DNA from: Dipylidium caninum
Taxonomy: Eukaryota; Platyhelminthes; Cestoda; Cyclophyllidea; Dipylidiidae
Assembly (NCBI GenBank): GCA_017562135.1
Contig: QEYB01000895.1
Coordinates: 868,001-932,000, forward strand
Direction: 5' to 3'
DNA length: 64,000 nucleotides
The position numbers and the translations under genes are program-made. The notes beneath the pieces were generated by a model that was given only the letters and a program-made list of their open reading frames with translations, had not been told where the DNA came from and ran no database searches. This document shows positions 39,301-48,772 of the stretch, piece by piece; position 1 is the first letter of the stretch, and the number at the start of each line of letters is the position of its first letter.

Positions 39301-40213
39301 TGCCCTGATGAGTTCGACACTTGCGTCCCACGTATGTCTTCGGATAAATACTTCCTGCAAGGCCATGCTGACCGCAGGTGACTCATCTATCCAACTCCCT
39401 TGCAGATACAACTCGTCAGAGACGCCACGGCGAAGTAGATGGCCGAGATTACCACTTTGTGAAGACACGGTCCAGAATGGAGTCTGAGATCCAACTGAAT
39501 CGCTACGTCGAGGCTGGAGAGTACAACGGCAACCTTTACGGTACCCACCTCCACTCGGTCTTTAAGGTGGCCTCTGCTGGTTTCCATTGCCTACTCGACG
39601 TCGGCGCGACGGCGTTGGAGCGACTGACCGCGGCGGGCCTCCCACCAATAACCGTCTTTGTACTCTCCGACCTACCAGACCAAACGTTGCGTGTGGTGGA
39701 TCCGAATACTGCTGCATGCCAAAAGGAGACGAGTGGTTCCCATCGTCGCTCGAGGCGATACGAAAAGAATTTTGCGTTTTTAAAGAAATATTCATCTCTT
39801 CTCGTGGGTATGTCCTCGTCTCCCTTTTGGCCATTTGTTTTACGAATAGATGAGGAGCTTATGTTGGACAAAATTTCCCACTCATAGCGCGGTAGACGCT
39901 TTTTTGTTTCTCCAATCGCCTTCCCCCCCCCCTTCTCCTCCCTCCCTGAACTGTTGCAGGCCCCAATAACCGCCAAATTAGAAAAAAACTCGACCCTGCT
40001 TCTTCGTTTATGTCTTCCACCCATCGTCCTACTTTCCCGCCTGACATAACTGTTCGTAGAGGAGATAGAATTTTAGCTCACCCCCACTTTACTTCCTTTG
40101 CAGCCATTTTAAGCGTGGACGACTACGACAGGGGGATGGCGAGAATCAGGAGAACGATTCACGACAACAGGGGCCCCCACGTGTGGGTGGCCTCGGGCGA
40201 CTTTCTTCCCTGA
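23985..40213 (+). CDS. DLG1: Discs-large family MAGUK scaffold (L27-PDZ1-PDZ2-PDZ3-SH3-GK)
   Basis: Sixteen exons in my model: 23985-24159, 25957-26138, 28126-28583, 29225-29327, 30707-31221, 32098-32377, 33310-33459, 34502-34599, 34811-35022, 35445-35692, 37001-37122, 37194-37455, 38200-38542, 39170-39331, 39406-39807, 40104-40213 (TGA). The total is 3822 bases, about 1273 residues. An L27 domain (about 14-75, ending DFYETTLL) leads. Three PDZ domains follow: about 220-308 and 534-621 (both with the binding loop GFGFSIAGG) and 744-845 (SLGFNIVGG). SH3 is about 889-955 (ends REWWQ then GLVPSRRRLERRERSKW), and the guanylate-kinase-like domain is about 1069-1265 (TRPVVILGD, EVDGRDYHFV, EAGEYNGNLYGT; ends GPHVWVAS). 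The GK domain lacks a normal P-loop, as MAGUKs do. Dlg proteins scaffold receptors, channels and polarity complexes at septate junctions and synapses. The linkers before PDZ1 (His/Ser-rich) and between PDZ1 and PDZ2 (about 170 residues, Ser/Pro) are long. The 5' start and exons 33310-34599 are the least certain: an acceptor at 24027 suggests a further upstream exon. Confidence 0.92.
27338..27374 (+). repeat. (GAA)n microsatellite
   Basis: About twelve GAA units with one GGA interruption, within the dlg intron between the L27-end exon and the PDZ1 exon. It is a purine-only strand of triplex-forming type. Confidence 0.85.
31757..31769 (+). repeat. 13-base poly-G run
   Basis: Uninterrupted G run in the dlg intron between the Ser/Pro exon and the PDZ2 exon, followed by TGATGTGATGTG. 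A second 13-base G run occurs at 2600-2612 in an intron of the coiled-coil gene. Such runs are prone to length error in sequencing. Confidence 0.8.
34718..34735 (+). repeat. Short CT-rich microsatellite
   Basis: CTCTCTCACTCTCTCTCTCT-type tract in a dlg intron just upstream of the 34811 exon. It may serve as part of a pyrimidine-rich region but is also an ordinary simple repeat. Confidence 0.55.
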
Positions 40214-40371
40214 CCCGATGTGTGGCTCCCTCAGCCCTGCCACGAGCCGATTTCGTGCCAGCGATTTTGTCCTTTGCTGCATCCCACCACCGCCTCGTGT
40301 ACAAATACACCTTTTCGTTAAACAAACTTCTCCTCGCAAGGGAATATAAGTTTTTTGGCGGAAGATCACCA

Positions 40372-40389
40372 AATAAAGCAACCAATAAA
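40372..40389 (+). promoter_or_regulatory. Tandem polyadenylation signals after dlg
   Basis: Two AATAAA hexamers (40372-40377 and 40384-40389) lie about 160 bases after the dlg stop codon, consistent with the 3' end of that transcript. Confidence 0.5.
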
Positions 40390-42204
40390 TAATAATATGG
40401 CAAACTGCTGTAACAGGCGGGGTAAATTTCTTCGCTGCTGATGAGCCTGACTTAACGCTCCGGTTTAGATTATCCGTTTTCTCGAGGCAAGTGAGAGGCC
40501 CACGCTTCTCTCACTCGCTCCACGAGACCTCCACGATGTTGGAGAGGAGGGTGGGACGGAGGCTCCGAGGGGACACGTGCACACGCAGTGGCCGCGGTGT
40601 GCCAGTTTTCTCACTGAATTCCAATTGTTTGGGAACATGGTAAGAATTTGCTGTCAGGCGGAGGTCCAGTGACGATTGAGGCGATTGTCAGTGCACGCCG
40701 ACCCGCTCCCAAGTCACTGCTCCACACCTTGCGTAAGGCCCCTCCACAGACTCCTACGTTACCGAGTAACTCTCATTTGCTTTGATTGAGTGTGGTCTCT
40801 GTTGCCTACTGAGGGTGGAGGTAATAAATCACGCTCATTCTATGGCAGACCCCTCATCGGGGCCATTCGAGAGACTGGAGGCGGGCGTGCCACTCGTGTA
40901 AAATTCATACTGTCGTCTCATGCTACGTCTCGTTAATATTTTGGGGTGTGGTTATCTTAAGCACATAACATTTCTATCTGTAACTCGGCGGCAATTTGTG
41001 CATCTGGCGGAGGGAGCCAGTCTTCTTCACGGCCCCCCCCCACGCTGTCGACGAGCGGAAAGGTTGGTGGACCAGCAATCGAAATGCAGTACGTTTGAGA
41101 AGCGCAGATTGGCATCGAACGAAGATTCCGGCTGGAGGCTTCTACAGTCCAGCGGACGCCAGTTTTCCGCCCACCGCTGCAAAAGAGGCGCTCAAACGTT
41201 CCTAGCGTTAACTACCTCCCACTGCATCATCGGTCACTTGAGCGACCTGAGCAGACCGACTTCTCAATTCCTGTTTAAACGACATTTAGTAAGTTTTGTT
41301 CATCGTAATCGAGTTTTGTCCCGCCAACTGAGGGACGTTTGACTGAGTTAGGGCGCCCACAACTCTTGGAAGGGGCTACATGAAAAGGTGGGGTGGAAAC
41401 GGTTTGAGCCTCTTTTCACAGCCCCAGGACGTCTTATAAACTGTTATGGACCGTTGATGCAGCCACAGTAAAAGGACAATGATGTCTATTGGGATAAAAA
41501 TTTGGGATAATTATGTAAAATACACGCCATTGACGGACGGCGGCCAAAACAGTCTGCACCTTTTCTCCTCCCAGCCTGGAATCGGCGCGTCGTCACTGAG
41601 AGCCGTGAAGGTTGGTCAGACCCGTTCGCAGTAAGGGAAAAGTGAAATTTTCGCAGTGGATTTTCGGATAATCCGTTATTTACGCAGTTTCCCAAAAACA
41701 ATTCAGCCCCAGACCGCTGGTAAACATCTTATAAAAGGGGTGAAGTAACTGACAAAACTGTTTGCCCCACTTTGATTTTGCAAAATGAGATTGGCGGCAA
41801 CTGGAGTAATCACTTTCATTAGCGGTTGCGCGTGTGAGGCCACCTTGGCGAAATCACAGGGGGCTTGCAGAGAGGAGCGTAAACGAGGTGTCGCACCCTT
41901 ATCATCGTGCGAAAGTAACACTTTCTTGAGGCGACCGCAAGTGCGCAAGTAGACTGTTTGACTAGTCTTATTCCCCGCTCACCAGAACTGGTTTCCCTCA
42001 CTAGGAACTCTAACTTGCCTTCCTCTGGTTCCCGAGTCAGTCAACCTCCAGCCGTCAGCCCAGCCAACTCCTTCGCGGGCAGATCTCCTCCTCAGAGTGG
42101 GAAACACAAGATTATGCCTCTCTCTTCTAGCAGAATCAATTGTTTTTTTCCCAATTATCAAGTAGATTCTACTACACGTCAACTGGTGAGGTGTGCATTC
42201 ACCT
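40390..42204. other. Intergenic region between convergent dlg and arginase genes
   Basis: About 1.8 kb with no exon I can defend. A 140-codon open frame at 40920-41342 (+) and several overlapping ones have no recognisable motif. Confidence 0.4.
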
Positions 42205-43949
42205 CTAGTCTATGAAGAGCGCGCTCTTGATGAGTTCTACCGCCGAATTCACAGTCGTTTTGGCGTCTTTCTGGCGACCCGAGGGAGGTGTTCACTTCCC
42301 CCGCGCCATCGACCTCAGACGACCTAAATGCCAAGAAAGAGGGAAGACTTAGTCGCAACCATGAGATCTGCTGCGAAAAGTACCAGGTGCGTAGTAAAGC
42401 TACAGGAGTTTTGGAGCATCAGGCAGTTGTTAGCTCCAACCCAATCAGACATTGTCTGCCGGAACTTAACCGCCTGTTATTTCATGCAACACGCACTGAT
42501 CCACCACAAAACCACGCCCTCGAAGTGTACTGACGCCAAATGGCCCCATCATTAGGTACAAAGGCATTTTTCTAGTGGAACCCTCACCTCCATTGTGTCA
42601 GAGATGGGAGTGTCTCTTGCGACAAAAGTCTGAAGGCCTTGGGACGCTTCTCTTGGCCTACTTTCAGTAATGTCTCATCTTTTGCCTGTGAGTGTTGTAC
42701 TCCGCCTGTCTGACACAAATTTGGCCCTGCTTACACTTTAGGCTGATGGCAAGGTCGGCAATGTCCCTTACCTGTTTCCGCGAGTGTCTTGCAGATGAAC
42801 TTGCCCTCCTCCAATTCCAGGCCCCCTGGAAACGGGTGTTCCAGTGCTGGGAGCGTGTTTGGGGTCCAACGCGTCGATGTCGAAGCTCAAGTGGATACTA
42901 GCAGTGGAAGGGCTGAAAGGCGCAAGAAACTCTGTGCCCCGAGTATGTCGCCCAAACGCCCCATTTTAAGCGCACGCTTACCCTATACGCTTCAAAATTA
43001 ATTCCATGACAGTCGAGATGCCCAACGCCCTCACGTCCTGCATATTGAAGTACATGATGTTGAAATCCTTGAGATACTGCCTGAAACGATTAAGGTAGGC
43101 GCAGATGGCAGCCAACGCGGTTAGGGACACTTTAGATACATTACTTACAGCTCTGGTGTATCTACGTCTCGAAGTCCAATGTAGATTAGTCGGTTGGCTT
43201 CCAAACTGTAGAGAAGAACAAATGCGATTTAATATTTTTCGAGCTACTAGAGTTACTTTTTATAAAGATTCCAAACATACACGGGTTTTATCCTCTCGAA
43301 GCCCCCACTTTGGGGAATGAGTTTATGTGTTTGGGGCAGGAGGAAAGACACCGGCATGCCGTGCGTGTTCATGGAGGAGGAGCTCTCGGGAGTGTTGATG
43401 TCTGCATGGGCGTCGACCCACACCACGTAAGAGTCAGGGAAAGGATAACACTGCCCCCAAAATGGCCCCAACTCCGAGGCTGTGGTCGCCGCCTAGTATC
43501 AGCGTCATCCTGTTCTCCGACACACTGTGTCTAACCGCTTCGGCCAAATCCTCGGTCATCTGCACCAGCGCCTGTTGGTGCTTGCAGTTCAGAATGGGCT
43601 CCTCTTCCGACTTCTCATCCTGGGACTAATTGTTCCGTAGTCAGTTATCTTTCCACCTGACGCAATTAAAACCCCAAGTTAGCATGGCATAAGGCTAGTC
43701 GCGGTGCTGCTTCTCATTTTGACACTAAAGTGAATTGGGGAGGCTATCAGAGAGTAGCACCCCCATGTGATGCGGTTTTGGGAAATAACATATCTAATGA
43801 CATACCAGCCTTTTTTAGTGCTTCATCTAAGCCACCTTTTCTAATCTCCTTCGGCCCATTCTGGACACCGTCCTTCATTTTGGCCCTTGTAGACGGGCCG
43901 CCTCGATGATGCCGAGAGTGGAGACGCTTTTGTTGTTGGCGTTGCCCAT
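42205..43949 (-). CDS. ARG: Arginase; reading frame broken by several single-base insertions
   Basis: Six exons on the minus strand: 43949-43806, 43656-43281, 43205-43149, 43080-42982, 42887-42772, 42323-42205 (TAG). Arginase is a two-manganese enzyme that hydrolyses arginine to ornithine and urea. Every metal-site motif is visible: GGDHS in exon 2, then DAHADINTP, then [11 protein letters not shown] in exon 5. The N-terminus starts [18 protein letters not shown], and the C-terminus ends in an [14 protein letters not shown] helix. Splice junctions agree in phase. However, within exons the frame jumps by one base at about 43895-43897, 43872-43873, 43437-43442, 42830-42832 and 42268-42270. In each case deletion of one base from a short run restores residue-for-residue spacing to animal arginases. 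A further break near 43617-43627 and a doubtful start of exon 6 are possible. The length, about 300 residues, is normal. It is either a very young pseudogene or a correct gene with insertion errors in the assembly. Confidence 0.88.
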
Positions 43950-46900
43950 GCCGCAGAGGTGTGGATGTGCGCAAAAGCAACTGGCAGCTGATTTTATTGT
44001 GCGCTTCTCGCATCTTGAGTGTGTGCGGCCCCCGTTCCTCCACTAGCCACTTGACGTGATTGTGACGGCGAGCTTATTGGCTTGTGTCTGTGTGAGAGTG
44101 AACCGACGAGCAAATTAAGACGGGTTGAGTTGACTTCACTCGACTTGACTAGAGTTGAAGTGAGTTGAGATGAAATAAGGATAAGACGGGTGAATGGCAG
44201 AATAGCATAGGACTTCTACATCTCTCATAATACGCTTTGACCGGAAAGGGCCAAGGGGACAACTAGACGGTGGTATACGACGCCTGTACTATCAGCGCCT
44301 GCGCCGAATGTCGAAGCGTATCTGCGACTTCAGATTGTAGGTCCACTCAACCGCTCAGCTGAACGAGTCCCTGCAGACTAGGAGTCTGCGCTGGACAGCA
44401 CACTTGCACTAAAAAGGCACAGACTTGGTAGAACTTCCTCCGAGTACCCTTTTCAAGATAAGGTAGCTTTATAACCAACCGCCTTCTTTGCTTCCAGCAA
44501 GTGGATAAAAATGAAGTATATTCTCGCAACTACTATTCTCTTCTGTCTATATTTCACTCATAAGCTCTTTGTCCATCCTCCGCCGCCCGTTTTTTGTCAA
44601 ACTGGATTGAGGAGTTTAGAGTCAACCGGCATCCACAGGCGTCTTACTACAAATGACCTCTGGCAATCACTTGCTAGAGCCTGTTTGAAGAGCAGTAGGC
44701 GCGGCCAATTTGAATCTGACTGAATCTCGCTCGTTTAAGGGTCTCGAACGGGCGGAGCGTCTGAAACGCGGTTCATTCAACTCGATACAAAGCGCATACT
44801 TTTTGTCATCAGAGCAGGTGGAGCTCACTTCAGTGCCGAAATTAATCGCACACTTCTCGCGCTGTCACCACCTGGTTCGGCGTCAAACCTCCGCGTTGTT
44901 GCAGCAACCAGGTCGGGAGAGGTCGTGGCAGAACAACGCGTGGTAGAAGGAGCTGCAAAGTAGTTGGGGGGGGTTACATCTCTCTAACCGCCTTTTCTAC
45001 TGTCAACGCAATTTATGGACTTGCCTCAAAAGCCCCTCCTCCGCCTCCTTCCCCTCTCTCAGCCCTTTTGCGCCGATGTCTTTCCGGCAGGACCCAGAAT
45101 CTACCTCGCATCGTCTCGATTCAACGTAAAAGGTTCATAGTAACGTCGTTGTCGGATAACGGCGAACGTCAGTTTGTTCTCTCTCTCCTGTATCTCGTCG
45201 CCTTCAAACATCTTGCATAAAGCCCTTGTCATCATTTCACAAAGACTCTGCAGCTGTCGTTACTCCGTGGAAATTATTGGCCTCCTGTGCAATTCATCCC
45301 TCATCGCGGACTGCGATGTCCCACCCAGGCCAACATGACGATAGCAGTTTGTCCATATATTTCGTTACACCATCGTCTGCGGGACGAAATGGCAGTTCCT
45401 AAAAATACCCAGGTGTACATGTCACGAGCACGGGAGAGGAGGTCTCCGCCATGAGAAGCGCATGGCAGCACGCGACCAAATTTCGCCACTTAAGGCTTCG
45501 ATGATTACACTAACCCGCTCTGATGTTTTACGCAGCTGCCCTCCGACTTGTGGTGAGGCGAGCAGCCATTCTCCGCATGCCTCTCTGGATGAAGCCAGAG
45601 GTGACAATTGCCCTCGGACAGGAGTCGTTTAACGCCGGGTGCACGAGATGTGCCGCCTACTCCGGGTCTTCTGTTGTGACCAAGTATTCCCACTTCGGGT
45701 GACTGAGGCGTAGAGATTTAAGTTTATTGAAGGAAATCTACTCATTCGCCGGCTCTACCCAAGGTGGCATCCGCGAGCCCCGCGTGGTTCCTTAAGGAAA
45801 CCGGGAAGTGGCATTGAGCTCTGACCAAATAAAAATACCTTCAAGTTTTTTTAATCTAGCTCAATCCTCTAAGCTTAAGATCCGCAGCGTCGACTAGTAG
45901 GAAGAGCAAAGCTAAGTCAGCACGTGGTCCTCGCATCGAGACTGGGGGCTTGGACAAGCGTTATTACTTCGCCGTCCTTTCTTCAGTCAAACCCTTCATA
46001 TCCTGAATATGGAAGAAAGGAACGAAAACAGTGTGGATTACAAGATGCGTTAAGCTAGGGCCCCGATAATAATTCAGCTTTGAACCCGGAACAGCGGGAG
46101 AATAAATTACTCCATGCTGAAGAAGATCTCGCAAAACGTTTCGGATCTGTTTCGATTCACAGATCACGGCAAAATTCAAAAGGTCGCTTTTACGAGGTGA
46201 AAGACGATAAGTCATTTTGACAAAACAAACACCGCCTTGCACTTCTCAGTAGCATTTATTGTAGCTCTTATGTGCTCCCCTCGATGTCAGTAGCTTTTTT
46301 CTTCTTGACCGCGGACTGCTTTGAAGAACACCCATGCAACGTTGATGCTTCTCCACCGCTCTCTACACTACGAGTTGGTCCAAAGTAGAAGCATCCAAAT
46401 CTGCAGTCCTTTACTTCGCGGGAAAAAGTCACCACTTTCTTCGAACTCGACAGACATTGGAGGAAAGACGAGGAGACAGATCTCGTTCGCTCCCGCACCA
46501 GTCCCGCTTAATCAGGCGCAACGTGTATCTGGCCAGTGACACAATCAGCTCTCAGTGTTGCGTTCGAGAATTTTGGGTGGAAGCACCTCCCCCCGAATCG
46601 CGGAAGCGTTAATGGCGTGAGGCGACGCCAATGCCGCCTTTCCAGAACCAGGTTTACAATCTTGTCCGAGGAGTTTGCTTTGGTGGCTATGCGGAAGGTA
46701 AGACATGGGAAATGCAACGCACACGATTCATTTTTACTAAATTGGGCGAAAAGCAAGTTGACTGTGAGAAGGAAGTTCTATAAGCCTCAAGAGAAATTCC
46801 CTTACATTTCCAAGATGGAAGTGATAGTAGCCTGCAGTGCATAAAACGGACGATCTTAAGATCCTTAAGGCAACTAAAGAAGTGGGAGATCCGAGAGGTA

Positions 46901-46969
46901 CACTACGTAAACGGCTTTTAAAGAAAGCACTAAATCCACATTCGCCTTCCCTTCAAATTGAATTAGCTG
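43950..46969. other. No identified gene
   Basis: A 3 kb stretch between the arginase start and the palindrome. A TTGACTTCACTCGACTTGAC-type degenerate short repeat lies near 44120-44170. An open segment ending at a TAG at 44335-44337 (+), with the peptide YYQRLRRMSKRICDFRL, resembles a C-terminal exon but has no family match. Overlapping ORFs at 45301-45693 (-), 45964-46242 (-), 46268-46498 (-) and 46536-46844 (+) show no recognisable motif. Confidence 0.35.
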
Positions 46970-47668
46970 TCATCAGCTGTAACTACGCCGAAATGCGAGA
47001 AGCGATGAGGGGAGGACAGTGAGAAAACTGCTCTAAAGGACACACCACTTTGGACAAACCTCTGTCTCGCCTCTAACACTCACTCTACGTCGTCGGTGTC
47101 CTTCGGACCACAATACGTCGCCCGGTCTCACTTCCCGCCGCAGTGGTGGAGAATCGAAGACGCACCACGGATTGCCTGCTCTCCTCCCCCTCCCTTCTCC
47201 CCTCTCCCCTCCCGCTCCACACCATCCCGCTCCGCTCCGCCCCGCCCCGCCCCGCCCGCCCCGCCCCGTCCCATCCCATCCCGTCGCACGCATGCGTGTG
47301 CGCGTGATGGTATCGCGCGTGTCTAAGTAAAATGCGTAATTACTCGCGCCACCGCTGCCACAGAAGTGAGTGCGGGATAGTGGAATGAAAGGCGCCAAAG
47401 TGAAATTTGCCCCCTCACCGCTGGTACACATGCACACGCGAAGGCGAATGCGAATGCGAATGCCCAACTGCGCAGCTCTGACCACGATCGTCTCGAGATA
47501 ATGGCGCGATGGACGTCCACTACACACCACAAATTATTAGCAGGTAATGCTAATGGCACGCCTCCACTCGTTTCGCGCACCCACGAGCTCACGCTCCCCT
47601 TTCTCCCTCCTCTTCACCCTCTCCACCCTCTCTTCCCGCCCCCCAGCTGCCCGCCACAGCACTCCATG

Positions 47669-47701
<33 letters not shown>

Positions 47702-47773
47702 CCTCTACTACGCTTCCACCTCCCCGCTGTCCCCTTTGAATTGGTGAGCCGAGAAAACAACCACCTATTATTT
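46970..47773 (+). repeat. Left arm of a large inverted repeat
   Basis: The arm is the reverse complement of 47960-48772. The central part (about 47035-47773) is visually near-identical between arms: long uninterrupted matches such as the stretch holding TGGTATCGCGCGTGTCTAAG, differing mostly at simple-repeat lengths and scattered single bases. The outer 60-70 bases are clearly more diverged. Matching stops abruptly outside 46970. The arm contains a C-rich tract, a CT microsatellite and CGAATG repeats. No transposase or RNA gene was seen. The long ORFs on either strand are mirrored in the other arm and look like composition effects. Confidence 0.92.
47669..47697 (+). repeat. (CT)n microsatellite in the left arm
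   Basis: About 14 CT units, the left-arm partner of the GA-rich tract in the right arm. Confidence 0.85.
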
Positions 47774-47959
47774 GGACGTATTAACGGAAGGGTGGTGGTA
47801 GGGCCGCTGCACAACGCTTCTGTGATCACCTAATTTGGGTATATAAGTGCATTACCGGTTGGAATATGCATGTAGTTCCAATGCCCACTTATGTGTTTAA
47901 TACTGCTTTCTCAATTGTATTTATGATTTCCAAAGTTTCAATGCCAAAAATATACGGCT
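47774..47959 (+). other. Unique spacer (loop) of the inverted repeat
   Basis: This AT-rich spacer of about 186 bases separates the arms and contrasts with their GC-rich sequence. It includes TATATAAG at about 47840-47847, a TATA-like octamer, and a short internal imperfect palindrome (AATGC...GCATG). Confidence 0.75.
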
Positions 47960-48772
47960 AAATAAGTAGGTGGTTGTTTTCTCGGCTCACCAATTCAAAG
48001 GGGACAGCGGGGAGGTGGAAGCGTAGTGGAGAGGAGAGGAGAGGAGAGGAGAGAGAGGAGAGAGAGAGAGCATGGAGTGCTGTGGCGGGCAGTTGGGGGG
48101 CGGGAAGAGAGGGTGGAGAGGGTGAAGAGGAGGGAGAAAGGGGAGCGTGAGCTCGTGGGTGCGCGAAACGAGTGGAGGCGTGCCATTAGCATTACCTGCT
48201 AATAATTTGTGGTGTATAGTGGACGTCCATCGCGCCATTATCTCGAGACGATCGTGGTCAGAGCTGCGCAGTTGGGCATTCGCATTCGCATTCGCCTTCG
48301 CGTGTGCATGTGTACCAGCGGTGAGGGGGCAAATTTCACTTTGGCGCCTTTCATTCCACTATCCCGCACTCACTTCTGGTGGCAGCGGTGGCGCGAGTAA
48401 TTACGCATTTTACTTAGACACGCGCGATACCATCACGCGCACACGCATGCGTGGACGGACGGGACGGGACGGGACGGGGCGGGCGGGGCGGGGCGGGGCG
48501 GGGCGGCGGAGCGGAGCGGGATGGTGTGGAGCGGGAGGAGAGGGGAGAAGGGGAGGGGAGGAGAGCAGGCAATCCGTGGTGCGTCTTCGATTCTCCACCA
48601 CTGCGGCGGGAAGTGAGACCGGGCGATGTATTGTGGTCCGAAGGACACTGACGACGTAGAGTGGGTGTTAGAGACGAGACAGAGGTTTGTCCAAAGTGGT
48701 GTGTCCTTTCGAGTAGTTCTCGCTGTCCTCCCGTCATCGCTTCCAGCATTCCGGCGTAGTTACAACTGATGA
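47960..48772 (-). repeat. Right arm of a large inverted repeat
   Basis: The mirror copy of 46970-47773. It ends outward near the CAACTGATG at 48764-48772, beyond which the flanks are unrelated. The GA-rich tract at about 48031-48072 corresponds to the CT tract of the left arm but differs in unit (GAGAG/GAGGA against pure CT). The arms have therefore drifted independently, and this is not a simple read-through artefact. Confidence 0.92.
48459..48513 (+). repeat. G-run tandem repeat (GGGAC/GGGGC units), quadruplex-prone
   Basis: About ten units of GGGAC then GGGGC/GGGCG type in the right arm. The complementary C-rich tract is at about 47230-47286 in the left arm, so each strand of the palindrome carries one G-rich tract with many runs of three or four G. 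Confidence 0.75.

Noticed and set aside
39640..39807. A second open frame in the dlg GK exon (peptide SLEAIRKEFCVFKEIF), suggesting a frameshift
   Set aside because: The first frame is open through the whole exon, and its donor phase fits the final exon exactly. The alternative frame would leave the last exon out of frame.
47033..48659. Long mirrored ORFs (up to 170 codons) in the palindrome arms as possible genes
   Set aside because: They consist of translated simple repeats (CT, GGGAC/GGGGC and CGAATG units), several frames are open at once, and they differ between arms by frame-changing repeat-length differences.
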